This document shows positions 1 through 7,952 of a stretch of 49,011 nucleotides of DNA, piece after piece; positions within the stretch are counted from its first letter, which is position 1; each line of letters opens with the position of its first letter. The position numbers and the translations under genes are program-made. This DNA is from Methylobacterium sp. J-026 (GTDB taxonomy: Bacteria > Pseudomonadota > Alphaproteobacteria > Rhizobiales > Beijerinckiaceae). The DNA lies in NCBI RefSeq assembly GCF_022829585.1, contig NZ_JAKSYC010000305.1:1-49011 (forward strand). Reading direction: 5' to 3'. The notes beneath the pieces were generated by a model, which was not told the DNA's origin, searched no databases, and saw nothing but the letters and a program-made list of their open reading frames with translations.

Positions 1-346
1 CTCACCGGTTTGGCCATGATGGTGGCAAGCCCAGGCAGTTCTTCGATCCACTCGGCAAGCCTGTGATGTGAGAAAGGGTTGGGACGGCATGTCGGCTTCG
101 GCCCATGTGCCGCCCGAAAGCGGACGGGCCGTTTCCCACCCAACCCAGCCGTTCAGAGGCGCTGGCCAACGCGACCGAAACTGGCCGAAAGCAGCTGGCC
201 TGCTTCGGAGAGGATCAGCAGCAACAGCAGACATGGGCTCCGTCGCTGTACGCATGGCGCCCGGCAGGCACGGGAACTGCTCCCACTCGCCATCCCCGCG
301 CAGCACGGCTACGGTCGTCCGCGCTGCCTGAGCAAGAGTCGCGCTG
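1..346. other. left flank, no supported gene
   Basis: About 350 bases upstream of the molybdopterin oxidoreductase gene. Short open frames run off the left edge on both strands: a plus frame ending at TGA 69-71 and a minus frame over roughly 1-60. Either could be the end of a neighbouring gene, but neither is long enough to identify. I see no TATAT/ATATA operator here, unlike the start regions of the neighbouring molybdenum genes, and no clear -35/-10 pair. Confidence 0.4.
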
Positions 347-2425
347 ATGTCCGAGATCCGCTCCTCTGTCTGCCCGCATGACTGCCCCAGCACTTGCGCG
401 CTGGACGTCGAGATTCTGGATGAGGCGCGGATCGGAGCGGTGCGCGGGGCCGACAACCCGTACACGGGCGGGGTGATCTGCAACAAGGTTGCCCGCTACG
501 CCGAGCGGATCCACCATCCGGACCGCGTGCTCTACCCGCTCCTGCGCAGCGGCGGGAAAGGCAGCGGGACGTTCCGCCGGATTGGCTGGGACGAGGCGCT
601 CGACCGCGTCGTGGCTGGCTTCGGCGCGGCGACCGAACGCTACGGCAGCGAGGCCGCCTGGGCCTACAGCTCCGGGGGTACGATGGGCCTCGTACAGCGC
701 GACGGCATCTTCCGGCTGCGTCACGCCCTGCGCTGGTCCGGCCGCAAGGGGACGATCTGCTCCATGATCGCCGGTGCCGGCTGGACCGCGGGCTGCGGCC
801 GAATCTCGGGCTCGGACAGCCGGGAGATGGCGGTCGCTGATCTGAACGTGCTCTGGGGTACCAACCCGGTGTCCACGCAGGTGAACGTCATGACCCACGT
901 CACCCGCGCCCGAAAGGAGCGCGGCGCGAAGCTCGTCGTGATCGACCCGTACCGCACCGGCACCGCGGCGGCGGCTGACCTTCATCTCGCCGTCCGGCCC
1001 GGGACAGACGCGGCGCTCGCCTGCGCGGTGATGCACTGCGCCTTCCGGGACGGCCATGCCGACCGAGCCTACATGGCGGACTACGCCGACGATCCTGAGG
1101 CGCTCGAAGCGCATCTGACGACGCGTGGGCCCGCCTGGGCGGCCGAGATCACCGGGTTGACCGTCGCGGAGATCGAGGCGTTCGCGGCGCTCTACAACGG
1201 TACGCCCCGGGCCTATATCCGCTGCGGCTACGGCTTCACCCGCGGGCGGGGGGGCGCCGCGGCGATGCACGCGGTGACATGTCTGCCCACCGTCACCGGC
1301 AAGTGGCGGTACGAGGGCGGCGGCGCGCTGTTCACCAACAAGGGCATCTTCGCCTGGGACAAGTCGCTGATCGAGGGCACGTCGCTCCGGGACCCCGCGA
1401 TCCGGGAACTCGACATGAGCCGCATCGCCAGCGTCCTGGCCGGCGATGCGGATGCGCTGCACGGCGGCCCCGGCATCTATGCTCTGCTTGTGCAGAGCGG
1501 CAATCCCGCCTCAGTCTGTCCAGACAGCAACCGGGTCCGCGGGGGGCTGATGCGCGAGGACCTGTTCACCGTCGTGCACGAGCAGTTCATGACCGAGACG
1601 GCCCGCTACGCGGACATCGTGCTACCGGCGACGATGTTCCTAGAGCACGACGACATCTACCAAGCGATGGGCCATAGCCACATCCAGATCGGACTGGCGG
1701 CGATCGACCCGCCCGGCGAGGCGATCTCCAACCACGACCTCGTGTGCACATTGGCGCGGCGTTTCGGCCTCGACCACCCGACCTTCGCGATGACTGCCCT
1801 GGAGCTGGCGGATGCCACGCTGCGCGCCTCCGGCTATCCGTCCGCCGCCGAGCTGGCGGAGCGGCGTTGGCTGGACGTCCAGTTGCCGTTCCGATCCGCC
1901 CACTTCCTCGATGGGTTCGCCCATCCAGACTGCCGGTTCCGCTTTCGGGCCGATTGGCGGGCGCTGGGGGATACGGAGGGCCGGCTGTCCCCGCTGCCGG
2001 ATTGGCTGCCGCTGATCGACGGGGCGACCGGCGATCGCCCCCTGCGCCTCGTCACCGCCCCGGCCCGGCAGTTCCTGAACTCGACCTTCACGGAGACGCC
2101 GAACGCCCGCAAGCGCGAGGGGCGCCCGCAGGTGCTGATCGCCCCGGAGGATGGCCTGCGCTTCGGAATTGCTGACGGGGCGCTCACCCGCCTCGGTAAC
2201 GATCGTGGCGAGGTGGTCCTGCACGCCCGTCATATGCCGGGACAGCGGCCGGGCACCGTGGTGGTGGAGAGCATCTGGCCCGCCGACGCCTTCGAGGTGC
2301 CGGAGCACGGCATAAACGTGCTGACCTCGGACGAGGCTGCTCTCCCGTCGGGGGGCGCGGTCTTCCACGACACGGCCGTGTGGATGCGGGCCGAAGCCGA
2401 CGCGACGACGATGGAGGCGGCCTGA
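347..2425 (+). CDS. molybdopterin-dependent oxidoreductase (DMSO reductase family)
   Basis: A 692-residue member of the Mo/W-bis-MGD oxidoreductase superfamily. The N-terminus carries a four-cysteine [4Fe-4S] motif (Cys9, Cys13, Cys17 and Cys45, in CPHDCPSTC ... ICNK). The bulk of the protein is the molybdopterin-binding fold, and the last ~120 residues look like the dinucleotide-binding domain (around LVTAPARQFLNSTF). There is no twin-arginine signal, so a cytoplasmic enzyme is likely. No small electron-transfer subunit is encoded next to it, which fits the single-subunit relatives. The ATG at 347 has only a weak ribosome site, but the Cys motif begins eight codons later, so a later start is unlikely. 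The substrate cannot be read from the sequence. The neighbouring genes make and move molybdenum cofactor. Confidence 0.9.
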   Translation: MSEIRSSVCPHDCPSTCALDVEILDEARIGAVRGADNPYTGGVICNKVARYAERIHHPDRVLYPLLRSGGKGSGTFRRIGWDEALDRVVAGFGAATERYGSEAAWAYSSGGTMGLVQRDGIFRLRHALRWSGRKGTICSMIAGAGWTAGCGRISGSDSREMAVADLNVLWGTNPVSTQVNVMTHVTRARKERGAKLVVIDPYRTGTAAAADLHLAVRPGTDAALACAVMHCAFRDGHADRAYMADYADDPEALEAHLTTRGPAWAAEITGLTVAEIEAFAALYNGTPRAYIRCGYGFTRGRGGAAAMHAVTCLPTVTGKWRYEGGGALFTNKGIFAWDKSLIEGTSLRDPAIRELDMSRIASVLAGDADALHGGPGIYALLVQSGNPASVCPDSNRVRGGLMREDLFTVVHEQFMTETARYADIVLPATMFLEHDDIYQAMGHSHIQIGLAAIDPPGEAISNHDLVCTLARRFGLDHPTFAMTALELADATLRASGYPSAAELAERRWLDVQLPFRSAHFLDGFAHPDCRFRFRADWRALGDTEGRLSPLPDWLPLIDGATGDRPLRLVTAPARQFLNSTFTETPNARKREGRPQVLIAPEDGLRFGIADGALTRLGNDRGEVVLHARHMPGQRPGTVVVESIWPADAFEVPEHGINVLTSDEAALPSGGAVFHDTAVWMRAEADATTMEAA

Positions 2426-2542
2426 CGTCGGGACGGTGCTGCAATCAGATGGCGGCGGCGCCTGCTCACAAGCATCGCTCGCGGGTGCTGACGCGCGACC
2501 GCTTGCATCCGCGGCTAGGTAAGCCGCAAGCGAGCCCAAGCC

Positions 2543-3805
2543 TTAGAAGCGGTCGGCGTGAGGCTCGGCGTTCCCGACCGCGTGGACGAAGCTCGCAAGG
2601 CTGGCGCTGCGCACTGGCCTGAACGGCCTGCCACTCGTTTCGCAGACTCGCTTCAACACCCCCGTCGCCTCGTGGCTGACGCATTCGACCGGGAACAGCA
2701 CCAGCTCGCTGCGGCTGACGAGGCCAGGCAGCAACGCCATGCTGTCTTCGATGCCGCCGTCGTGGCTCAGGAGCCGCCCGCCGCGCGCCTCAGCGAATTG
2801 GCGCAGCCGTGCCACCTGGCGCGGACGCCCTCCGACGTAGAGTAGAATCCGGCCCGCCAGGGGGGCGTCCATATCCGCGAAGCTGGACGATGTCCCGGTG
2901 CCGGTAGGTTCGTCAGCTGCAGCCAAGATGGCCTCGACCGCGCCCAGCTCCGACTCGACCGCCCGACGACGCTCAGCCTCCGCCTGCAAGTCGGCACTTA
3001 GCTTGCCCGCTGCGTGCATCAGCACGGCAACCCTCTCTTCGAGGGCGTCCGCGTGGGCGCGCTCGCGCTGCAGTTGCGCGGTCAGCGCCTTTATAGCCGT
3101 GACATCAGCTTCCAATGGCCGCGCGGCAGCAACTCGGGAAAGCGCCTGCTCTGCCTCAATGGTACGTTGGCGCATGTTCAAGCCGTCGCGCTGCTCCATC
3201 AGATCGAGAGCACGGCGTTCCAGGGCGGCAATTCGCTCGTCTCGCTCGGCCAGATCGGCTTCCAGCTGGCGCAGGCGGCAGATGTCGGCTCGGTTCGACT
3301 GCCCAACGAGATGCGAGAGCATGTGCACCTCGCCAAAGACGTCCTGCACCAGAGCCCAATCGGTCGCCGGATGCGTAATCGCTGCCCAGTAGGCGCCCGG
3401 GATCTCGCCACGCTCGACAGAGGCTTTCCAAAGCGCTCGCACGGCCTCGGCCGTACGGGCCTCGGCAAAGCGGTCGATATCCCGCGCGTGACGCCGGTCC
3501 AGTGCCTTTTGTAGCAGCCGACCACCACCGTCCTTCCTCCCAGCGATCTGGACGATCTCGCCGTGCAATCGGTGCTCGGTGATGGTTCGTGCGTCCGGCC
3601 GACCGAGCTTGGCAAGGATCGCGCGGGCCTCGGCATTGGTCAGGCAGGTACCGACGATCGAGCAGTGCAGGGTCTCAGCCAGTTCCCAGATGCGGTCACG
3701 CGGCTTGTCCGCGGGATCGGCGACTTGAGGCGGCACGAACGGCGGGTGCCCGGCCGACGAGAGGGTCCGCAGTGCAGGACCGTCGAGGTGAGCGAATGGA
3801 GGCAC
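2543..3805 (-). CDS. DUF2325 domain protein with coiled coil
   Basis: About 420 residues. The N-terminal half is helical and unassigned. Residues ~180-290 are rich in Leu/Ala/Glu/Arg heptads typical of coiled coil. The C-terminal ~110 residues match the DUF2325 pattern (ILLYVGGRPRQVARLR, then HDGGIED, then a LFPVECVSHEATG segment). No enzymatic function is established for the family that I can name with confidence. I prefer the GTG at 3805, with GGGAG six bases upstream. An in-frame ATG at 3832 would add nine residues, but it has no ribosome site and lies inside the palindromic operator at 3822-3843. The gene is transcribed away from the operator and appears to be a direct target of the molybdenum regulator. 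Confidence 0.75.
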   Translation of the reverse strand: MPPFAHLDGPALRTLSSAGHPPFVPPQVADPADKPRDRIWELAETLHCSIVGTCLTNAEARAILAKLGRPDARTITEHRLHGEIVQIAGRKDGGGRLLQKALDRRHARDIDRFAEARTAEAVRALWKASVERGEIPGAYWAAITHPATDWALVQDVFGEVHMLSHLVGQSNRADICRLRQLEADLAERDERIAALERRALDLMEQRDGLNMRQRTIEAEQALSRVAAARPLEADVTAIKALTAQLQRERAHADALEERVAVLMHAAGKLSADLQAEAERRRAVESELGAVEAILAAADEPTGTGTSSSFADMDAPLAGRILLYVGGRPRQVARLRQFAEARGGRLLSHDGGIEDSMALLPGLVSRSELVLFPVECVSHEATGVLKRVCETSGRPFRPVRSASLASFVHAVGNAEPHADRF

Positions 3806-3821
3806 CAGCGTCTCCCAGAGC

Positions 3822-3843
3822 GCTATATTCATTCGTATATAGC
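3822..3843. promoter_or_regulatory. ModE-type operator (site A)
   Basis: Perfect palindrome GCTATAT-N8-ATATAGC just upstream of the preferred start of the DUF2325 gene. Half-site sequence and 8-bp centre match the CGnTATAT / ATATAnCG pattern known for ModE operators. It covers an alternative ATG and would block transcription or initiation if occupied. Confidence 0.75.
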
Positions 3844-3913
3844 ACTCTGCCTAAACTTGTCAGGTCTGCAAAGGGGGACCCGCGTCACGATATGCGGGCG
3901 AGTCCGTCCGGGG

Positions 3914-4291
3914 TTAGTTGCAAGGCTCGGTCGGCCGGGCACTGGCGGTCAGAAGCGTACGTCCAATTTCTGCGAGCTGATCGTGCGCGAAGTTGAAGGC
4001 TAACGCCGTGGCCCCGACGTTAAAGACGAGGACCGGATCACCGCGCCCGTCCCCGCCCAGTGTTATCAGATCAACAGGAAACGGCCGGGTCGTCGTGACG
4101 CAAGGCTCCTGATCCGATCCACTCAGGCTCAGAGCTTGGCGGCCCAGGGTAATCAGCAGCGCGACGATGGGCTGCACGTCGTCGCGGGCGAGGACGATCT
4201 CGTTCACCTCGTCATCGTCGACGACGATCTGCAGGCGCACACGTCTGCCGTCCGAGCTCGCCTCGCCCGATACCCGCGTCACGAGCGGCAT
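3914..4291 (-). CDS. hypothetical protein in molybdenum cluster
   Basis: A 125-residue protein that I do not recognise. The start at 4291 is well supported by AAGGAGG seven bases upstream; a longer frame to 4372 lacks such a site. The N-terminal part is acidic (VDDDEVNEIVL) and reads like a small beta-rich domain. There is no signal peptide, membrane helix or metal-binding cysteine cluster. It lies between the DUF2325 gene and the ModE-like regulator, on the same strand as both, with its own ModE-type palindrome at 4373-4394. A role in the molybdate response is inferred only from this position. Confidence 0.65.
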   Translation of the reverse strand: MPLVTRVSGEASSDGRRVRLQIVVDDDEVNEIVLARDDVQPIVALLITLGRQALSLSGSDQEPCVTTTRPFPVDLITLGGDGRGDPVLVFNVGATALAFNFAHDQLAEIGRTLLTASARPTEPCN

Positions 4292-4372
4292 ATGGCCCTC
4301 CTTCCGGCGGGGGCTGCCCGGTGCGATCGACGACCATCCGAGCGCACACCGGGCTATCCAGACTGCGTGCAC

Positions 4373-4394
4373 GTTATAGTCGGAGAAATATACC
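4373..4394. promoter_or_regulatory. ModE-type operator (site B)
   Basis: GTTATAG-N8-ATATACC, 12 of 14 half-site positions matching the consensus GYTATAT-N8-ATATARC, flanked by C and G as in the extended consensus. It lies about 80 bases upstream of the 125-residue hypothetical gene (start 4291), a usual distance for a promoter operator. Confidence 0.6.
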
Positions 4395-4467
4395 GATCAA
4401 CTCGGGGGCTTGGCCAGCCTTGGGGCGGCTCGACGGGAAAGAGACAGTTCCGGTCCGGATCCGCCTG

Positions 4468-4812
4468 TCAGGTCTCCCTGCGCACGGCCGGGGCGATCCG
4501 CGCCAGGAAGGGTGACGCCACCCGCTCGGCTGCCTGCTCAATGGCACGGTAGTGGGCGACGAGATCTGTCCCGAGGGCAGACAGCCGCGCGCCCCCGCCA
4601 GCTTTCCCGCCGATCTGCGACTCTACCACGGGCTGGCCGAAGCCGGAGTTCATCTCCTCGATCAGCATCCACGCCCGTCGATATGACATGCCAAGGGCTC
4701 GTCCGGCCGCCGAAATCGAGCCGTGCTCCGCCACCATCTCTAGGAGCTGCACCTTGCCCGGTCCGATACGGATGTCGGGCGCCAAGTCGATCCGAATGCT
4801 CAACCGGGCCAT
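4468..4812 (-). CDS. modE: ModE-like winged-helix regulator lacking molybdate-binding domain
   Basis: A 114-residue protein with the LysR-type winged helix-turn-helix of ModE: KVQLLEMVAEHGSISAAGRALGM-type recognition unit, then the SYRRAWMLIEEMN helix and a glycine-rich wing (GGKAGGGARLS). E. coli ModE is about twice as long because it carries tandem TOBE/Mop domains that bind molybdate; here the protein ends right after the DNA-binding domain. The ATG at 4812 has GAGGG eight bases upstream; a GTG at 4833 is a weaker alternative. Such stand-alone DNA-binding ModE proteins exist elsewhere. Molybdate sensing would need a partner, for which the Mop protein at 9870 is a candidate (inference). An operator lies just upstream, suggesting autoregulation. 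Confidence 0.85.
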   Translation of the reverse strand: MARLSIRIDLAPDIRIGPGKVQLLEMVAEHGSISAAGRALGMSYRRAWMLIEEMNSGFGQPVVESQIGGKAGGGARLSALGTDLVAHYRAIEQAAERVASPFLARIAPAVRRET

Positions 4813-4896
4813 TACCGCATCCCTCGGTTCCACCGCGTCACGGCCATCTGCGCGCGCCGCTCCTATGCGCGAGCACGGTTGCTCGTGCGTTCATTC

Positions 4897-4918
4897 GCTA
4901 TATCCTGTTGGATACATC
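4897..4918. promoter_or_regulatory. ModE-type operator (site C), divergent promoter region
   Basis: GCTATAT-N8-ATACATC, 12 of 14 half-site positions, flanked by C and G. It lies between the divergent modE-like gene (start 4812) and aldehyde dehydrogenase gene (start 4995), so one site could control both. Confidence 0.6.
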
Positions 4919-4994
4919 GCGTGGATGCATGCCGTCCGAGACTCATGGCTGGCCTCTGCCCCGATATGCGATGGTAACAGGGAGATAACGAGCC

Positions 4995-6527
4995 ATGAAC
5001 GTCCGTGCCGACATTCCGGCCCTCTCGCCGACCATCCCGCCCGCGATCCGCGACTGGTTATCTAAGGACCGTACGCTTCTCATCGACGGCAAGTGGGTAC
5101 CCGCCCAGTCCGGCAAGACCTTCGACGTCACCGATCCCGCGACCGGCGAGGTCATCGCCAAGGTCGCCGAGGGTGACAAGGCCGATGTCGATGCCGCCGT
5201 GAAGGCGGCCCGCCGGGCCTTCGAGAGCGGCCCCTGGTCGAGGATGACGCCCTCCGCCCGCGGCCGCCTGCTGCACCGGATCGGCGACCTAATCCTGGAG
5301 CATGCCGACGAGTTGGCCGCGCTGGAGGCCATCGACAACGGCAAGCCCAAGGCGGACGCTAAGGCTGCGGACGTCACTCTCTCGGCCGACATGTTCCACT
5401 ACATGTCCGGCTGGGCCACCAAGATCGAGGGCAAGTCGATCCCGATCTCGGCGCTCGCAGCGCCAGGCTTGGATTTCTTCTCGGTGACGCGGCCGGAGCC
5501 GATTGGCGTCGTCGGCCAGATCATCCCGTGGAACTTCCCCCTGCTGATGGCGGCTTGGAAGCTGGCGCCTGCGCTTACCACTGGCTGCACGGTCGTCCTG
5601 AAAATCGCAGAGGAGACGCCCCTCTCGGCGCTGCGCCTCGGCGAGCTCATGCAGGAGGCCGGACTACCGGACGGCGTCGTCAACATCATCGCAGGCTTCG
5701 GTGAGACCGCGGGCGCGGCGCTCGCCGGCCATCCGGACGTGAACAAGGTCGCGTTCACCGGCTCTACCGAGGTCGGCAAGCTGATCGTCAAGGCGGCTGC
5801 TGGTGACCTGAAGCGCATGTCGCTAGAGCTCGGCGGCAAGTCGCCGAACATCATCCTGCCCGATGCCGACCTGTCGCTGGCGATCCCGGGCGCCAACGCG
5901 GCGATCTTCTTCAATCATGGCCAGTGCTGCAACGCCGGCTCGCGCCTGTTCGTGCATCGCTCGATCTTCGACAAGGTGGTGGAGGGCATCGCGGCCGAGG
6001 CCGGCAAAATCAAGCTCGGCCACGGGCTCGACGACGGCACCGAGATGGGACCGCTCGTCTCCTCCGTGCAGTACGAGCGGGTGAACGGCTTCCTCGAAGC
6101 CGGCCGTACCGAGGGTGCGACGGCGATCTCGTGCGGCAATGCTGTGCCCTCCGGCAAAGGCTACTTCGTCCCGCCGACGATCCTGACCGACACCAACCCC
6201 GGCATGAAGGTGGTGCGCGAGGAGATCTTCGGGCCGGTGCTGGTCGCCACGCCCTTCGACGAGGTCGACGACGCATTGATCGCCGAGGCCAACAACACGG
6301 TCTACGGGCTCGCCGCCGGCGTCTGGGGCAAGGATACCGGCCGCGCCCAGCAGATCGCCCACCGGCTTCGGGCGGGCACGGTATGGGTAAACTGCTACCA
6401 CGTCTTCGACGCGGCGCTGCCGTTCGGCGGCTACAAGCAGTCCGGCTGGGGCCGTGAGATGGGTCAGGCGGTGCTGTCGAACTACCTGGAGACGAAGGCG
6501 ATCACGACGCGCCTCGGCGCGCTCTAA
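4995..6527 (+). CDS. NAD(P)-dependent aldehyde dehydrogenase
   Basis: A 510-residue enzyme of the classical ALDH superfamily, oxidising an aldehyde to the acid in the cytoplasm. Visible motifs are the cofactor-domain IPWNFPLLM segment, FTGSTEVGK, the general-base glutamate Glu278 in LELGGKSPN, and the nucleophile Cys312 in FNHGQCCNAG. The C-terminal PFGGYKQSGWGRE segment is also typical. Length is normal for the family. The start at 4995 follows GGGAG ten bases upstream. Unlike aldehyde oxidases, this family needs no molybdenum. The gene nevertheless sits among molybdenum genes and is preceded by a ModE-type operator, so it may replace a Mo-dependent aldehyde oxidation (inference). Substrate not determinable. 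Confidence 0.92.
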   Translation: MNVRADIPALSPTIPPAIRDWLSKDRTLLIDGKWVPAQSGKTFDVTDPATGEVIAKVAEGDKADVDAAVKAARRAFESGPWSRMTPSARGRLLHRIGDLILEHADELAALEAIDNGKPKADAKAADVTLSADMFHYMSGWATKIEGKSIPISALAAPGLDFFSVTRPEPIGVVGQIIPWNFPLLMAAWKLAPALTTGCTVVLKIAEETPLSALRLGELMQEAGLPDGVVNIIAGFGETAGAALAGHPDVNKVAFTGSTEVGKLIVKAAAGDLKRMSLELGGKSPNIILPDADLSLAIPGANAAIFFNHGQCCNAGSRLFVHRSIFDKVVEGIAAEAGKIKLGHGLDDGTEMGPLVSSVQYERVNGFLEAGRTEGATAISCGNAVPSGKGYFVPPTILTDTNPGMKVVREEIFGPVLVATPFDEVDDALIAEANNTVYGLAAGVWGKDTGRAQQIAHRLRAGTVWVNCYHVFDAALPFGGYKQSGWGREMGQAVLSNYLETKAITTRLGAL

Positions 6528-6535
6528 GGTGTCTG

Positions 6536-6561
6536 CCGACCCCGCATCCGCAAGGGGTCGG
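6536..6561. terminator. hairpin between convergent genes
   Basis: Perfect 8-bp stem CCGACCCC / GGGGTCGG with a 10-base loop in the 45-base gap between the convergent aldehyde dehydrogenase and moeA genes. There is no T-run on either side, so it may be a weak bidirectional terminator. Confidence 0.45.
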
Positions 6562-6572
6562 TGGCAGCATCA

Positions 6573-7811
6573 TCAGAAGCCGGCGGCGGTGTCGAACCGG
6601 ATGATCTCGACGCTGTCGCCGGTCTGTGCCGCGGGCGCGTCCGGCGGCCTTACGGCCACGGCGTCGGCGGCCGCCAAGCCCGACAGCATCGCGTTGTCCT
6701 GCGAGGGCAGGACGGTGAAGAGGAGGCTGCCGCAGGCCTCTCGGTCGAGACGACCGCGCAGGAAGGTCGTACGTGGCCCAACGGCCGCGATAGGGGCGGC
6801 GAGGATCGCCCGCTCATGCTCCGTATTCCGGCGGCCAGCGCCGCTGAGCAACGACAGAGCAGGCCTGAGAAACACGAGCGCGGCGGTCATCGCAGCGCAG
6901 GCATTGCCGGGCAGGCCGAGGATCGGGAGTGATCCAAGGGTTCCGAACAACGTCGCCTTGCCCGGTCGCATCCGGACCTTTTGGAAGGCGGCCTCGAAAG
7001 GCAGCCGTCCAAGCGTCGGGCCTACGAAGTCGAAGGCGCCGACGGACGCGCCGCCCGTCGTAACGAGAAGGTCGGCATCCAGGCTCGTGAGAACGCGGGC
7101 GAGGGCATCCGGGTCATCGCGAACGATCCCAAGATCGTGCGGGACGCCGCCCCAAGCGCGGATCAGGACTCGCAGGGCCGGCCGGTTGGCGTCGATGATC
7201 TGGGCACCGCCGCCGGGCGTCAGAGCCTCGGACAGCTCGTCGCCCGTGGAAAGGACGGCGACACGGGGCCGCTGACGAACGGGGGCGTGCAAGTATCCAG
7301 ACGCAGCCAGCAGCCCGATGTCGCGCGCGTTCAGCCGATGTCCTGACGAGACGACCGGCTGTCCCGCCTTGAAGTTGCTCCCTGCAGCCCGGATATGGCG
7401 ATGCGGCTCGGCGCCCGGCAGGACGACGACGCGCCCGTCGACCTCCGCGATGAGTTCCTGGACGACGATGGTATCGGCCCCCGGTGGTACAGGCGCTCCG
7501 GTGAAGATCCGGTGGCAGGTGCCGGGCAGGATCGGAAGCTGGGCGCGATCACCGGCCTTGATGGTCTCGACACACTGCAAGGGTGCCGCTGTATCCATCC
7601 AGCGCAGGGCGTAACCGTCCATCGCCGCGACTGCGAACGGCGGCGCGTCGAGCCGTGCGGGCAGGTCGGCGGCCGCCACACGGCCGAGCGCGTCGTCGAG
7701 GAGGACGCTCGCAGTACCCCCCGGACGTAACACAGCCGCCATCCGGTCCAGCGCCGTCCCGATCTCGACCAGGGCGGCGCCACCGCCCTTCAATGGGCTC
7801 GTCGCCTGCAC
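6573..7811 (-). CDS. moeA: molybdopterin molybdenumtransferase MoeA
   Basis: About 412 residues. MoeA inserts molybdate into adenylated molybdopterin, the last step of Mo-cofactor synthesis. Recognisable elements are MDGYALR in the N-terminal domain, GAPVPPGADTIV, the MoCF-domain STGDEL motif, TTGGASVG, and the GLPGNACAAM segment, followed by the C-terminal beta-barrel domain. I prefer the GTG at 7811, with GGAGG eight bases upstream; the frame can be extended to a GTG at 7853, but without a ribosome site. It is transcribed divergently from the alcohol dehydrogenase gene across a shared ModE-type operator. Many genomes carry a second moeA in the main cofactor cluster, so this may be a regulated accessory copy (inference). 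Confidence 0.92.
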   Translation of the reverse strand: MQATSPLKGGGAALVEIGTALDRMAAVLRPGGTASVLLDDALGRVAAADLPARLDAPPFAVAAMDGYALRWMDTAAPLQCVETIKAGDRAQLPILPGTCHRIFTGAPVPPGADTIVVQELIAEVDGRVVVLPGAEPHRHIRAAGSNFKAGQPVVSSGHRLNARDIGLLAASGYLHAPVRQRPRVAVLSTGDELSEALTPGGGAQIIDANRPALRVLIRAWGGVPHDLGIVRDDPDALARVLTSLDADLLVTTGGASVGAFDFVGPTLGRLPFEAAFQKVRMRPGKATLFGTLGSLPILGLPGNACAAMTAALVFLRPALSLLSGAGRRNTEHERAILAAPIAAVGPRTTFLRGRLDREACGSLLFTVLPSQDNAMLSGLAAADAVAVRPPDAPAAQTGDSVEIIRFDTAAGF

Positions 7812-7861
7812 GTCTTCATCCTCCGGAACGCATGTCGGGGTCCCGGCCAGCACTACCCGCG

Positions 7862-7883
7862 GTTATGTATGATCGTATATAGC
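7862..7883. promoter_or_regulatory. ModE-type operator (site D), divergent promoter region
   Basis: GTTATGT-N8-ATATAGC, 13 of 14 half-site positions. It sits between moeA (start 7811, minus) and the zinc alcohol dehydrogenase gene (start 7953, plus), 51 and 70 bases from the two starts. Confidence 0.7.
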
Positions 7884-7952
7884 GCTTCGATGGACGAGGC
7901 CTCGGGAGCCTTCAACGCCAGGCCCGTCGATCCCGCGCGATCAGGAGAGAGC

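Noticed and set aside
1..71. Edge fragments on both strands that could be the end of an upstream gene
   Set aside because: Both the plus frame ending at 71 and the minus frame over 1-60 look protein-like; too short to decide or identify.
215..1462. Long minus-strand frame opposite the molybdopterin oxidoreductase gene
   Set aside because: Low-complexity Arg/Gly/Ala sequence without motifs; the plus-strand gene has the Fe-S cysteines and the cofactor domains.
3832..3832. ATG 3832 as start of the DUF2325 gene
   Set aside because: No ribosome site, and the codon lies inside the perfect ModE-type operator; GTG 3805 with GGGAG is better placed.
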